From Bacillota bacterium (GTDB taxonomy: Bacteria; Bacillota; Clostridia; Christensenellales; UMGS416), in NCBI GenBank assembly GCA_023398815.1, contig JAEWRW010000026.1:1-64000 (forward strand): 64,000 bases of DNA. Direction: 5' to 3'. This document shows positions 44,444 to 52,705 of the stretch, piece after piece. The notes under the pieces are model-generated. The model had not been told where the DNA came from and did not search any database. It saw only the letters and a program-made list of their open reading frames with translations. The position numbers were made by a program, and so were the translations under genes. Position 1 is the first letter of the stretch. Every line of letters begins with the position of its first letter.

Positions 44444-44763
44444 AGCCGCCGCAGAATTGCGGCGGCTCAGGCTGTCGACAAAGCGACAGCCTTTCGCGTC
44501 TGCCGCTGTGGCGACAGCCGCGATTCAGACAGCTTGTTCTCGTTGTGGCCAGGTCGGTCGCCGCACATGTCGCCGACCGACCGCAAATTGCAGTGCTCAT
44601 GCGGGGTTCAATGGATACGTTACGCCTGCGGGCGGGATTTTCTCTTCTGCTCGCGCTGACTTTGACTTTCCTCCCGCCGAATGAATCGGCGGGAGGTTCA
44701 GCTCTATTTGCCCGCTCTAAGGGTTTGTAGACACTCTGATCCGCCGCAGAATTGCGGCGGATC
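44444..44763 (+). repeat. Dispersed structured repeat, copy C, with flanking hairpins
   Basis: The element proper is 44469-44738 (270 bp), from AGGCTGTCGACAAAG to TAGACACTCTG. Inner landmarks are CTGTGGCGACAGCCGCG, CGCCGCACATGTCGCC, ATACGTTACGCC and the hairpin at 44670-44696. It is flanked by AGCCGCCGC-AGAATT-GCGGCGGCT (44444-44467) and GATCCGCCGC-AGAATT-GCGGCGGATC (44738-44763). The cores are identical and the closing pairs differ in a compensatory way. Confidence 0.85.
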
Positions 44764-44797
44764 ACCGATTTCCTATGGTCATTCCATCTTTGCTGTC

Positions 44798-45487
44798 CTA
44801 TCTCAGTTCCAACACCCGCTCCGCCGACACCGCTACCAGATGATCCGGCCCGCTCTGGCAGCGCACGGCCCACACCTGCACGCCGGCGGCAATGGCTTCC
44901 CCCAGCAGGGTGGCAAACTGCGGGTCGGTCCCTCGGTTGGGCGCAAAGGAATGAGCCGCCGGGTGCTGCAGTAGAAAGAGCACGCAGCAGACCGCTCCCT
45001 CCCTCACCAGCGTCGTCAGCTCCTGCAGGTGTTTGCCGCCGCGCTCGGTCGGGGCATCCGGGAAGAGCGCGATCCCCTCCCGCACCAGGGTGGAGCACTT
45101 GACCTCGATGTAGCAAGGGCGCTCCTCCACCACACCCGCCATGTCAAAGCGGCTGTCGCCGTGGACGACCTCGCTGCGCAATCCTTTGATATCTGCAAGC
45201 GTTGGGATGACGCCGCCCTCCACGGCCTCCCGCGCCACGGCGTTGGTCAGTTGAGCGTCCACGGCCACCCAGTGGCCTTGGTGCTGCACCATGACAAGCC
45301 GCGCCTGGGTGCGCAGGCCCGGCCGCAGTGGCCGCACCCGCGCCGGCACGCCCGGCACCAGCAGCTCCCGCAGGCGGCCGGAGTTGGGCACATGGCAGGG
45401 CGTCGGAACGCCATCCAGCTCCACCATGGCCAGGAACCGATTCTCCCGGCAGAGAAACACGCCCTCTCGCAGGCCGTCGAGCCTCAT
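44798..45487 (-). CDS. sfsA: SfsA family DNA/RNA nuclease-like protein
   Basis: This is a 229-aa protein. It has the SfsA N-terminal OB-like domain (RENRFLAMVELDGVPTPCHV, PNSGRLRELLVPG) and the nuclease-like core (SRFDMAGVV, CYIEVKCSTLV, FPDAPTERGGKHLQEL), with PD-(D/E)xK-type residues. In E. coli it was named for sugar fermentation stimulation; its cellular role is unclear. The ATG follows the GH127 stop by one base, so they are coupled. Confidence 0.92.
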   Translation of the reverse strand: MRLDGLREGVFLCRENRFLAMVELDGVPTPCHVPNSGRLRELLVPGVPARVRPLRPGLRTQARLVMVQHQGHWVAVDAQLTNAVAREAVEGGVIPTLADIKGLRSEVVHGDSRFDMAGVVEERPCYIEVKCSTLVREGIALFPDAPTERGGKHLQELTTLVREGAVCCVLFLLQHPAAHSFAPNRGTDPQFATLLGEAIAAGVQVWAVRCQSGPDHLVAVSAERVLELR

Positions 45488-45488
45488 C

Positions 45489-47456
45489 TCAACCCTCCCG
45501 CACCCAGACGAGCATCTCCCCAGGGTCACGGTTGGCCCACAGGAAGTAGGGCACGAAGGAAAGCCGCGCCGGCTCCAGCTTTGGCGCGGTGTCGGCGGCG
45601 TAGAGCGTGTCCCCCCAGCCATCGGCACTCAAGCGCAGGCCGTCGGCCTCAATGCGCGCGGCTCCGCCGAAGAACGCGGGATCCCAACATTCGGTGAGCA
45701 CTGCGCCCGCCGGCAGCGACAGCGCCTGCAGGTTCTCGCCATTGTCGGCCTGCTCCAGGCAGTACACCAGCGGCCCGCGCTGGATGGCCACCCGCCCCAC
45801 GTCGGCACGCACCAGCGGGTTGGCCCGCACACGCCGAGGTGCCATGGGCATGGCCAGTTCCACCGTGTCACCGGCCTTCCAGGCCCGCTCCAGGTAGGCG
45901 TAACCATCGCGCACCACGGGGGCAAGCTCGATGGGCTGGCCGTTGACCAGAAGCGCCGGCGAGGTGCACCAAGCTGGCAGGCGGATGGCGATGGTGAAGA
46001 TGCCACCTGCGCCGGTCTCAACGACCAGCTTGGTGTGCCCCTCCCACGGGTAGTTTGTGATCTGGCGCAGCACGGCGGTTTTGCCGCCGATGGCGGCACG
46101 CAGCGTGCTGCCCACATAGAGATGGGTGTAGAGCGTGTCGCCCTGCACCGAATAGACGTACTGCCCCAGCGAAGACAGCAGCCGCGCCACATTGGGCGGG
46201 CAGCAGGCGCACCCGAACCACTGTGGTCGGGTCACCAGCACGTGTTGGTGGGTCTGGCGCTTCTCGCTGGCCTCTGGCAACACCTCCAGGGGGTTGACGT
46301 AGAAGAAATGACGGCCATCCTGCGCCATGCCCGCGAGCACCGTGTTGTAGAGCGCCCGCTCCATCACATCGGCGTACTCGCCCTTGGGCTCCAGCCCCAG
46401 CATGCGGTGGGCAAAGAAGATGAGGCCGATGGACGCGCAAGTCTCGGCATAGACGGTGTCATTGGGCAGATCGTAGTCAAAGGTGAACCGCTCGCCATGG
46501 GCCTGGGAACCGATGCCGCCGGTCACATACATCCGCCGGGTGGTGATGTTGCCCCAGAGTGTGCGGCAGGCCTGGGCCAGCTCCTCGTCGCCGGTGCGGG
46601 CTGCCAGGTCGGCCATGGCCGAATAGAGGTACACCGCCCGCACCGAGTGCCCCTCGGCGGTGTCCTGCTGGCGCACCGGGCGGTGGGCCTGGTAGTAATC
46701 GTCCCGGTCGCTGGGTGCCGTGGCCCCCAGCCCCTCCCAATGGAAGGTGCGGCCCCGCTTCTCCCACTCCACATCAAAGTAATACGGGTCATGTTTGCCG
46801 CGCTCGTCCACGAAGTACCGCGCCAGATCCAGATGCTTCTGATCGCCGGTGACGCCATAGAGCTTCACCAGCGCCAGCTCGATCTCCTCATGGCCGTCGT
46901 ACCCGCGAAGCTGCCCCTCCCCGGTGCCAAAGACCCTGGCGATCTCCTCCACATACCGGCACATGACATCCAGAAACGTGCGCTTGCCGGTGGCGTGGAA
47001 GTGGGCAACCGCCGCCTCCAGCAGGTGTCCTGCGCAGTAGAGCTCGTGGCACTCGCACAGATTCGTCCAGCAGCCCTGGGGCTCCTTCACAATGAAATAG
47101 GAGTTGAGGTACCCATCCTGGCGCTGGGCGGCAGCCAGCAAGGCAATGGCCTCATCCAGCAATGCCTCCAACTGGGCATCCGAGTGGGTCTCCAGGCTGT
47201 AGGAAGCCGCTTCCATCCACTTGGCCAGGTCACTATCCTGGAAGACCAGGCCGACGTACTCTCCCTCGGCTTGCCCGGCGGCAATGCGCAGGTTCTGGAT
47301 GCATCCGCTGGGGGCCGCACCCTCCACCCGGTCGTTGAGCGCCTCCCACTGGTAGGGCAGCACCTGTTCGCGCACCAGCCGCTGATACCCCGACCAGAAC
47401 CGGTCATCGATGGCAATGGCTTTGAGCGGCAGATCGGTGGTGGATTTGGCTTCCAT
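45489..47456 (-). CDS. Glycoside hydrolase family 127 protein (beta-L-arabinofuranosidase-like)
   Basis: This 655-aa cytoplasmic (alpha/alpha)6-barrel enzyme would remove beta-L-arabinofuranosyl units from imported oligosaccharides. The zinc-thiolate active site known from HypBA1 is complete: Glu322 (GERFTF), Glu338 and Cys340 (YAETC), and Cys418/Cys419 (FGCACCPPNVARL). There is no signal peptide. It is not next to sugar transporters; it lies between a NYN-LOTUS gene and sfsA. GGAGG precedes the ATG. Confidence 0.92.
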   Translation of the reverse strand: MEAKSTTDLPLKAIAIDDRFWSGYQRLVREQVLPYQWEALNDRVEGAAPSGCIQNLRIAAGQAEGEYVGLVFQDSDLAKWMEAASYSLETHSDAQLEALLDEAIALLAAAQRQDGYLNSYFIVKEPQGCWTNLCECHELYCAGHLLEAAVAHFHATGKRTFLDVMCRYVEEIARVFGTGEGQLRGYDGHEEIELALVKLYGVTGDQKHLDLARYFVDERGKHDPYYFDVEWEKRGRTFHWEGLGATAPSDRDDYYQAHRPVRQQDTAEGHSVRAVYLYSAMADLAARTGDEELAQACRTLWGNITTRRMYVTGGIGSQAHGERFTFDYDLPNDTVYAETCASIGLIFFAHRMLGLEPKGEYADVMERALYNTVLAGMAQDGRHFFYVNPLEVLPEASEKRQTHQHVLVTRPQWFGCACCPPNVARLLSSLGQYVYSVQGDTLYTHLYVGSTLRAAIGGKTAVLRQITNYPWEGHTKLVVETGAGGIFTIAIRLPAWCTSPALLVNGQPIELAPVVRDGYAYLERAWKAGDTVELAMPMAPRRVRANPLVRADVGRVAIQRGPLVYCLEQADNGENLQALSLPAGAVLTECWDPAFFGGAARIEADGLRLSADGWGDTLYAADTAPKLEPARLSFVPYFLWANRDPGEMLVWVREG

Positions 47457-47471
47457 GGTTCTCCTCCTCGG

Positions 47472-48419
47472 CTATGCCTGCGGCTTGTTGCGGATGTAGA
47501 CGTGCAGGATCTTTCGGCGGCTAGTCTGGCGCTTGTCGATGTCAAAGACACCTAACGACTCCACCAAGGGCATCAGCGCCCGGTATCCGTAGTTGCGGGT
47601 ATCAAAGTCCGGCACCTTCTTCGCCAGAAGGCTCCCCACGTCGGAGAGCGACGCCCAACCAGATTCGTTAGCCAGGTCGTTGATGGTGACCGCAAGGAGC
47701 TTGATGAGCTTGTCGACGCTGAAGACGCCCTCCTCCTCGCCATTGTCCTCGTCCTCCGGCTCTGCCACCACAGGGGCTGGCGCGGGGGTGGGCACGGCAA
47801 CCGGCTGGGGCGCGACCGCCGCGGCGGGCTGGGGCTTGGGCTGCTGCTTGCCCTGCCCGTTGGGCTGTTTGTTCTGCCCATTCTGGCCGTTGGCGGGCTG
47901 GCTCTTGGCCGGGGCGGCTGGCTGCTGGGGCTTGGCCGGGGCGGCAGCGGGCTGGTCGCCGCCGGCCATGTCCTTCAGGTTCTCAATGTAGATGAACCGC
48001 TCGCAGGAGGCCTTGAAGGGCACCGGGGTCTTTTTGACACCCATGCCAATGACGTGCATGCCGGCCTCCCGCAGGCGCTGAGCCAGGCGGGTGAAGTCGC
48101 TGTCGCTCGACACGATGCAGAAGCCGTCGACCTTCTGGGAGTACAGAATGTCCATGGCGTCGATGATCATCGCCGAATCGGAGGAGTTCTTGCCGGCGGT
48201 GTACCGGTACTGCTGCATGGGGGTGAAGGCATGCTCCAGCAGCACGTTCTTCCACCCGCCGGCAGCCGGTTGGGTCCAGTCGGTGTAGATGCGTTTGATC
48301 GTCGGTGTGCCATAGCGCGCGATCTCCGCCATGATGAGGCGGATCCAAGCGTGGGAGACGTTCTCCGCGTCCACCAGCACGGCCAGGCGCAGTTCCTCCT
48401 GTTGTGGTTTCAGTTCCAT
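47472..48419 (-). CDS. NYN-domain protein with C-terminal OST-HTH/LOTUS domain
   Basis: This is a 315-aa putative RNase or RNA-binding protein. The PIN-like NYN domain (1-150) has the acidic residues of AVLVDAENVSH, SSDSAMIIDAMDIL and CIVSSDSDFTRLAQRLRE. A Pro/Gln/Ala-rich linker (about 152-225) follows, then a winged-helix OST-HTH (about 232-315, LIKLLAVTINDLANESGWASLSDVG, DFDTRNYGYRALMPLVES). The second ATG at 48419 has the proper distance from GGAGG. The combination is known from LabA/limkain-like proteins; the bacterial targets are unknown. Confidence 0.9.
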   Translation of the reverse strand: MELKPQQEELRLAVLVDAENVSHAWIRLIMAEIARYGTPTIKRIYTDWTQPAAGGWKNVLLEHAFTPMQQYRYTAGKNSSDSAMIIDAMDILYSQKVDGFCIVSSDSDFTRLAQRLREAGMHVIGMGVKKTPVPFKASCERFIYIENLKDMAGGDQPAAAPAKPQQPAAPAKSQPANGQNGQNKQPNGQGKQQPKPQPAAAVAPQPVAVPTPAPAPVVAEPEDEDNGEEEGVFSVDKLIKLLAVTINDLANESGWASLSDVGSLLAKKVPDFDTRNYGYRALMPLVESLGVFDIDKRQTSRRKILHVYIRNKPQA

Positions 48420-48474
48420 TTCCATTCCTCCAAAAAGGTCTCGTCCTGTGTGTGCGTTCTTATACTTTATCTTT

Positions 48475-49347
48475 TCATATGCGATTTGGGGCGACTTGGG
48501 CGTCCAGCGTGGCCCGGACGTGAGCCAAGAAAAGCCGCACCACATCAAACCCACCGATTTCATAAAGGGCCCGGCTGCCCACAGCATCCTCGATTTCGTT
48601 AAAGAGCCAACCGCCCTGCCCGTCAGGCAGGAAGTCGACGCCTGCATAGTCCAGAGGCAGCACTCCGCAAATCGCCCCCACCATGCGCGCCACCGCAGGG
48701 GGCGTGGCAACGGCCTCGGCATGGCCACCCAGCGACAGGTTGGCGCGGAAGCCCTCCCCCGCCGTGCGGCGCACGGCCTGCAGCACCTGGCCGCCCAGCA
48801 CATAGACCCGCAGATCCACCCCAGGCTGGGCGCACAGCCGCTGCAGCAGCACCCGCTCCCCACCAAAGGATGCGGCGGCAGTGCACAACTCCTCCGCCGT
48901 GCGGGCCAGCAATACTTGCCCGCCGCCGTGACCGCCGGGATGTTTGACCACCACCGGCCAACCCAGCGGCTGGGCCGCCAGCGCCACCGGGGCGTTGGGC
49001 ACGAAGGCCATATCCACCTGGGGCAACCCGAGCTGCCGGGCCAGCATGTGGGATCGCATCTTGTCGTTGGCCACCGCCGTCACCGCGGTGGAGTTGAAGA
49101 CGCGGCAACCGGCGTCCTGCAGGAAGGCGGAAACCAACCCGTCCCGGCCGCGGTTGAGGGCAAAGGCTGGCAGCGGTTCCCCAGCTCCCTTGGCCGCGCT
49201 ACCCGCCGGCAGGTGGAGCGTCAGCTCATCCACCAACCGCAGGGCAATGTCAAAGCCAAACTCCGGTCCGGCCTCCACAAACCAATCGGCAAAACGCCGG
49301 TTACGGTCGATGTCCTCCCGCTGGTAGAGGAGCCATCCCCTATCCAT
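48475..49347 (-). CDS. ATP-grasp ligase, second of a tandem pair
   Basis: This is a 290-aa RimK-like ATP-grasp protein. It has WPVVVKHPGGHGGGQVLL as the ATP-binding Lys and glycine loop, ERVLLQRL, VYVLGGQVLQAVRR and the Mg-binding segment GWLFNEIEDAVGSRALYE. The end differs from the EVN type of its partner. Such enzymes join a carboxylate to an amine via acyl phosphate. The substrate is unknown. It overlaps the upstream ATP-grasp gene by 8 nt. Confidence 0.83.
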   Translation of the reverse strand: MDRGWLLYQREDIDRNRRFADWFVEAGPEFGFDIALRLVDELTLHLPAGSAAKGAGEPLPAFALNRGRDGLVSAFLQDAGCRVFNSTAVTAVANDKMRSHMLARQLGLPQVDMAFVPNAPVALAAQPLGWPVVVKHPGGHGGGQVLLARTAEELCTAAASFGGERVLLQRLCAQPGVDLRVYVLGGQVLQAVRRTAGEGFRANLSLGGHAEAVATPPAVARMVGAICGVLPLDYAGVDFLPDGQGGWLFNEIEDAVGSRALYEIGGFDVVRLFLAHVRATLDAQVAPNRI

Positions 49348-50236
49348 TGGCCATCACCCGCACGGTGTGGGCGGCGATGAGACGCGCCACGTCCACCCCC
49401 GTCGCGTGGTAGAGGTTCTTGAAGTGGGCGTTGGAGTTGACCTCGCAGAGCACCGGCTCATTCCCCTCGCCAAAGAGCATGTCCACACCGGCAAAGTCCA
49501 GCCCGATGATCTCACAGCAACGCTCGGCCAGCCGTAGGAAGGCATCGGGGGCGGCAAAGGGCTCCATGTGCCCGCCGTTGGTGACGTTGGCGCGGAAGTC
49601 GTGCTCGCTGCGGCGCAGCACCGCCGCCACCGCCTGCCCGCCCACCACCTGCACCCGCACATCCCGGCCAAAGCTGCTGGCGACAAACTGCTGATAGAGG
49701 TGGGGCGTGTGCAGCAGCCGCTGGTGCAGCGCCGCCAGTTCCTCCCGGTTGTGCACCAGGTACACCTGTGCGCCGAAGGAGCCAAAACACTCCTTGACGA
49801 CCATGGGGTAGGCGAGCTCCCCCTCCACCCGCTCCAGGAACGAACCGTCGGGCTCGGGCATGCCGGGGAACACCAAGGGTGCCACCACGGTGCGCGGCAT
49901 GGGCACCCCGTGGTTGGCGAGCGTGATGTGGGTGAGAGACTTGTCGTCACAGGTGGCCACCGCCCCGGCACTGTTGAAGAGCCGCAGGCCCATTGCCTCC
50001 AGCTGCAGGCCCAGGCGCACATCCTTATCCCAAAAGAGTGCGAAGTCCGGCCGTTCCAGACCCTGCCGCAGGGCTGTCGCCCCATTGGCGACCACTGCCG
50101 GCAGGGAACCACTGTTCAGTGGCAGACACTCCACCCCCTGCTCGGCATAGCTCTCTCGCAGCCATTCGGTGAGTTCGGTGAATTTATGGCTCACCAGCGA
50201 CCCGTTATACACAATCCAACAGCGTCCGTTGCTCAT
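49340..50236 (-). CDS. ATP-grasp ligase, first of a tandem pair
   Basis: This is a 298-aa RimK-family ATP-grasp protein. It has YPMVVKECFGSFGAQVYLV (ATP Lys and loop), LYQQFVASSFGRDVRVQVVGG, RANVTNGGHMEPF and the metal-binding LCEVNSNAHFKNLYHATG. RimK relatives add Glu, Lys or similar residues to peptides, proteins or cofactors. No short precursor peptide gene is visible beside the pair. The ATG at 50236 follows GAGGTGCC. Confidence 0.85.
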   Translation of the reverse strand: MSNGRCWIVYNGSLVSHKFTELTEWLRESYAEQGVECLPLNSGSLPAVVANGATALRQGLERPDFALFWDKDVRLGLQLEAMGLRLFNSAGAVATCDDKSLTHITLANHGVPMPRTVVAPLVFPGMPEPDGSFLERVEGELAYPMVVKECFGSFGAQVYLVHNREELAALHQRLLHTPHLYQQFVASSFGRDVRVQVVGGQAVAAVLRRSEHDFRANVTNGGHMEPFAAPDAFLRLAERCCEIIGLDFAGVDMLFGEGNEPVLCEVNSNAHFKNLYHATGVDVARLIAAHTVRVMANG

Positions 50237-50257
50237 GGCACCTCTCGCAATCAATTT

Positions 50258-50286
50258 ATCATACCGCAATGGCGCTCTGGCGGCAA
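50258..50286 (-). promoter_or_regulatory. Promoter of the ATP-grasp-NYN-GH127-sfsA run
   Basis: On the minus strand: TTGCCG, a 17-bp spacer and TATGAT, 21 bp before the first ATP-grasp gene. Five minus-strand genes follow, with gaps from an 8-nt overlap up to 55 nt. Confidence 0.6.
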
Positions 50287-50388
50287 GTGTTGGCGCAAAG
50301 AGGGACGCGGGAGCGCAACAATCGCTCTTTTTATGCCCTCCTCACCATGCTATAGTGGCAGCAAGCAACGAACAGGGAGGGAATTGGT

Positions 50389-51489
50389 ATGGCAACGTAC
50401 AAGGCCAACTGGCCGGAAACCCGCCAACGTTTCACCGCCTGGTGGCAGGGCGGCGACACCGGCAGGCCGCTAATAAACCTGTGGGTGCGGCGGGCGACGC
50501 CGCTCTCCACCGCCGAGCCGCCGCCGTTTGCCAACGACGACGAGCGGTATCTGAGTGTGGAGAAGCTCACGGCCCAGGCGCTGGCGCAATTCTCCCGGTG
50601 GGAGCCCGCCGCCGAGGCCTACCCCTCCCTCAGCCTGAACCTGGGCGCGGGGTCCATGGCCCTCTACCTGGGCAGCGAGCCGGAGTTCCGCGCTGAAACC
50701 GTATGGTTTGAGGCGACGCTCAAGGAATACGGAGAGGCCCTGCGCCTTGACCCGGAAAACCGCTGGTTTGCGCGGCACCTCGCCATGTACCGGCAGGCGG
50801 CTGGCCTGCTGGCTGGCACCGACGTGGTGCTGGATATTCCCGACATCGTGGAGAACATCGACATCGTGTCGGCGCTGCGTGGGCCGCAGACGCTCTGCTA
50901 CGACCTCTTTGATGAGCCTGAGGCGGTGCACGCCACCATCCGGCAGATCAACGAGGCCTACCCGCCCAGCTATGACGCCTTTGCCGAGATCTGCCGCGAC
51001 GAAACTGGCGGCACGGCCTTCACATTCTTCCGCATCTGGGGCCCCGGCCGCACGGCCAAGGTGCAGTGCGATATGGCCGCCATTCTCTCGCCCGGGCAAT
51101 TCCGCGATTTTGTGCGGGAACCGCTGCGCGAGCAGTGCCGCTGGCTCAACAACTCCCTCTACCACCTGGACGGCCCCGAGTGCATCGTGCATGTGCCGGC
51201 TCTCATGGAGATTGCTGAACTCAAGGCCCTGCAGTGGACGCCGGGCGATGGCAAGCCAAAATCCGGCGAGGAGTGCTGGGACGACCTCTACCGCGCCGTG
51301 CGGGACGCCGGGAAGGGCCTGTGGGTCTCACTGGAGGACTACGACCCCGAGACGGCGACGGCCAAGGCCGACCGGCTGATGCGCAAGTTTGGGGCCAACG
51401 GCTTCTACTTCCAGATGCCGCCGATGGAGCAGCACCAGGCCGATGCCCTACTTCTGCTGGCTGACCGGCACTGGAAGACCCACGGCTGA
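50389..51489 (+). CDS. Uroporphyrinogen-decarboxylase-like protein
   Basis: This is a 366-aa TIM-barrel protein of the UROD/MtaA superfamily. Recognisable parts are RPLINLWVRRATPL, DIPDIVENIDIVSALRGPQTL, YHLDGPECIVHVPALMEI with a barrel His-Asp, and LWVSLEDYDPETATAKA. It lacks the RxGR-type N terminus of true heme UROD, so a corrinoid methyltransferase or another role is more likely. AGGGAGG precedes the ATG. TGC-extended TATAGT at 50351 is a candidate -10. Confidence 0.75.
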   Translation: MATYKANWPETRQRFTAWWQGGDTGRPLINLWVRRATPLSTAEPPPFANDDERYLSVEKLTAQALAQFSRWEPAAEAYPSLSLNLGAGSMALYLGSEPEFRAETVWFEATLKEYGEALRLDPENRWFARHLAMYRQAAGLLAGTDVVLDIPDIVENIDIVSALRGPQTLCYDLFDEPEAVHATIRQINEAYPPSYDAFAEICRDETGGTAFTFFRIWGPGRTAKVQCDMAAILSPGQFRDFVREPLREQCRWLNNSLYHLDGPECIVHVPALMEIAELKALQWTPGDGKPKSGEECWDDLYRAVRDAGKGLWVSLEDYDPETATAKADRLMRKFGANGFYFQMPPMEQHQADALLLLADRHWKTHG

Positions 51490-51512
51490 ACACCCGACCA
51501 CACACAGCAAAG

Positions 51513-51543
51513 AGCCCGCCGACGTTCCATCCGTCGGCGGGCT
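51513..51543. terminator. Bidirectional terminator between the UROD-like gene and gerM
   Basis: AGCCCGCCGACG pairs with CGTCGGCGGGCT around 7 nt. TGCTTGT follows on the plus side and CTTTGCTGTG on the minus side. Confidence 0.75.
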
Positions 51544-51559
51544 TGCTTGTGCTGTGGGC

Positions 51560-52537
51560 TCAGTCGTAGTAATTCAGGTAGTCGTCACCGGTGGCCCCCT
51601 GGCCGGCAATCGTCGAAACCGTGGGCTCAAAAGCCTCGCCATTGACCAGAATCTTCATCGTCTTGAAGCCCGAGAACTGTTCACACACCACGTTGAGGGA
51701 CCGCAGGGTCATGGCTTCCAACGCCGGGGAGTCGGACACCGAGGAGAACTCGCTGGAGAACTCCACCGTCGCCACACCATCGTCGCCGAGCTTGGCGCTG
51801 AGCACCTCGCACCCCGGCGGCAGGATGGACGTGAGGCCCGTCCCCTCGGCCGGCGCAGCCATCTCCGCGATGGCGTTGGCCAGGTTCACATCGTCGCCAG
51901 CCACCCGGTACACCGGCACCAGGAGCTTGCCGGTGCTGTTGGCAAAGCAGAGTTCCAGCTTGCCATCCAGCGTGTCCGGCGCGCCGACGGGCTCCACGTT
52001 GAGCACCGGCTCGGCGTAGCTCTCGGCTACCGTGGCGCCGTTGGGCAGGGTCGAGACGGCCTGCCCGTCGATACGTACCGCCACCGTCTCCACCGTGGCG
52101 AAGCCCAGCAGCGTGTTCACCACGGCACCCACCATCGCCTGTTCACTGACCTTGTCCTTGCACTTCTCCCCCTGGCGGATGTCCACCGTGGCCTTGCCTT
52201 CAGCAATGTCCAAGTCAAAGGTCGCCCCAGCGGGTACAGGCGCTGCCACGCCCAGGGTTGTCAGCTTCTCGTCCTGGTCGGTGCCGGCCACCAGGCACTT
52301 AAGCGCCGCCTTGGCGATGCCTTCCTCCACCGGCAGTTCCCTCATCACCGGCGCCAGATAACCGCTGGCGTCGCGGAAGTAGAGTACGGTCTTACGTACG
52401 TCCGCGCTTTGCGCGGTGTCCTCGTCGGTCTGCTGCACGCTAGTCTGCACGTCGGCTTCGGTCTGCTTGCTGCAGCCCGGCACCAGGAACGCGATCACCA
52501 GCAGCACTGCCAGCCATGCCAATGTTCGGCGCGCCAT
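51560..52537 (-). CDS. gerM: GerMN-domain lipoprotein
   Basis: This is a 325-aa lipoprotein. A signal peptide ends in the lipobox LVPGC (about Cys22), then a short acidic linker and two GerMN domains (about 48-185 with KTVLYFRDASGYLAPVMREL, and about 195-315 with LELCFANSTGKLLVPVYRV). GerM is needed in Bacillus for the SpoIIQ-SpoIIIA channel and germination, which fits a spore former. GGAGG is upstream of the ATG. Confidence 0.88.
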   Translation of the reverse strand: MARRTLAWLAVLLVIAFLVPGCSKQTEADVQTSVQQTDEDTAQSADVRKTVLYFRDASGYLAPVMRELPVEEGIAKAALKCLVAGTDQDEKLTTLGVAAPVPAGATFDLDIAEGKATVDIRQGEKCKDKVSEQAMVGAVVNTLLGFATVETVAVRIDGQAVSTLPNGATVAESYAEPVLNVEPVGAPDTLDGKLELCFANSTGKLLVPVYRVAGDDVNLANAIAEMAAPAEGTGLTSILPPGCEVLSAKLGDDGVATVEFSSEFSSVSDSPALEAMTLRSLNVVCEQFSGFKTMKILVNGEAFEPTVSTIAGQGATGDDYLNYYD

Positions 52538-52630
52538 ATCTTCACAACCTCCTCCGAAACGTCTCTGGCTATTTCTATGACGCGCGATGTATAGGTATGA
52601 TGAGGCAATGACAACCGATGGGCAATTCGT

Positions 52631-52659
52631 TTGTCACCGGGGGAGAAGTATACTATAAT
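52631..52659 (+). promoter_or_regulatory. Promoter of rqcH
   Basis: TTGTCA, a 17-bp spacer and TATAAT, 46 bp before the ATG. Confidence 0.8.
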
Positions 52660-52705
52660 GGCTGGTGCCGGCCACCGGCCGAGCCAACCACTATGGGAGG
52701 ATGCC

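Noticed and set aside
44391..44684. Open frames inside the repeat copies (for example with AAVATAAIQTACS, or PPADSFGGRK on the other strand)
   Set aside because: The same nucleotides are read in shifted frames in copies A, B and D, and the frames break at small indels. Conservation is at the DNA or RNA level, not protein.
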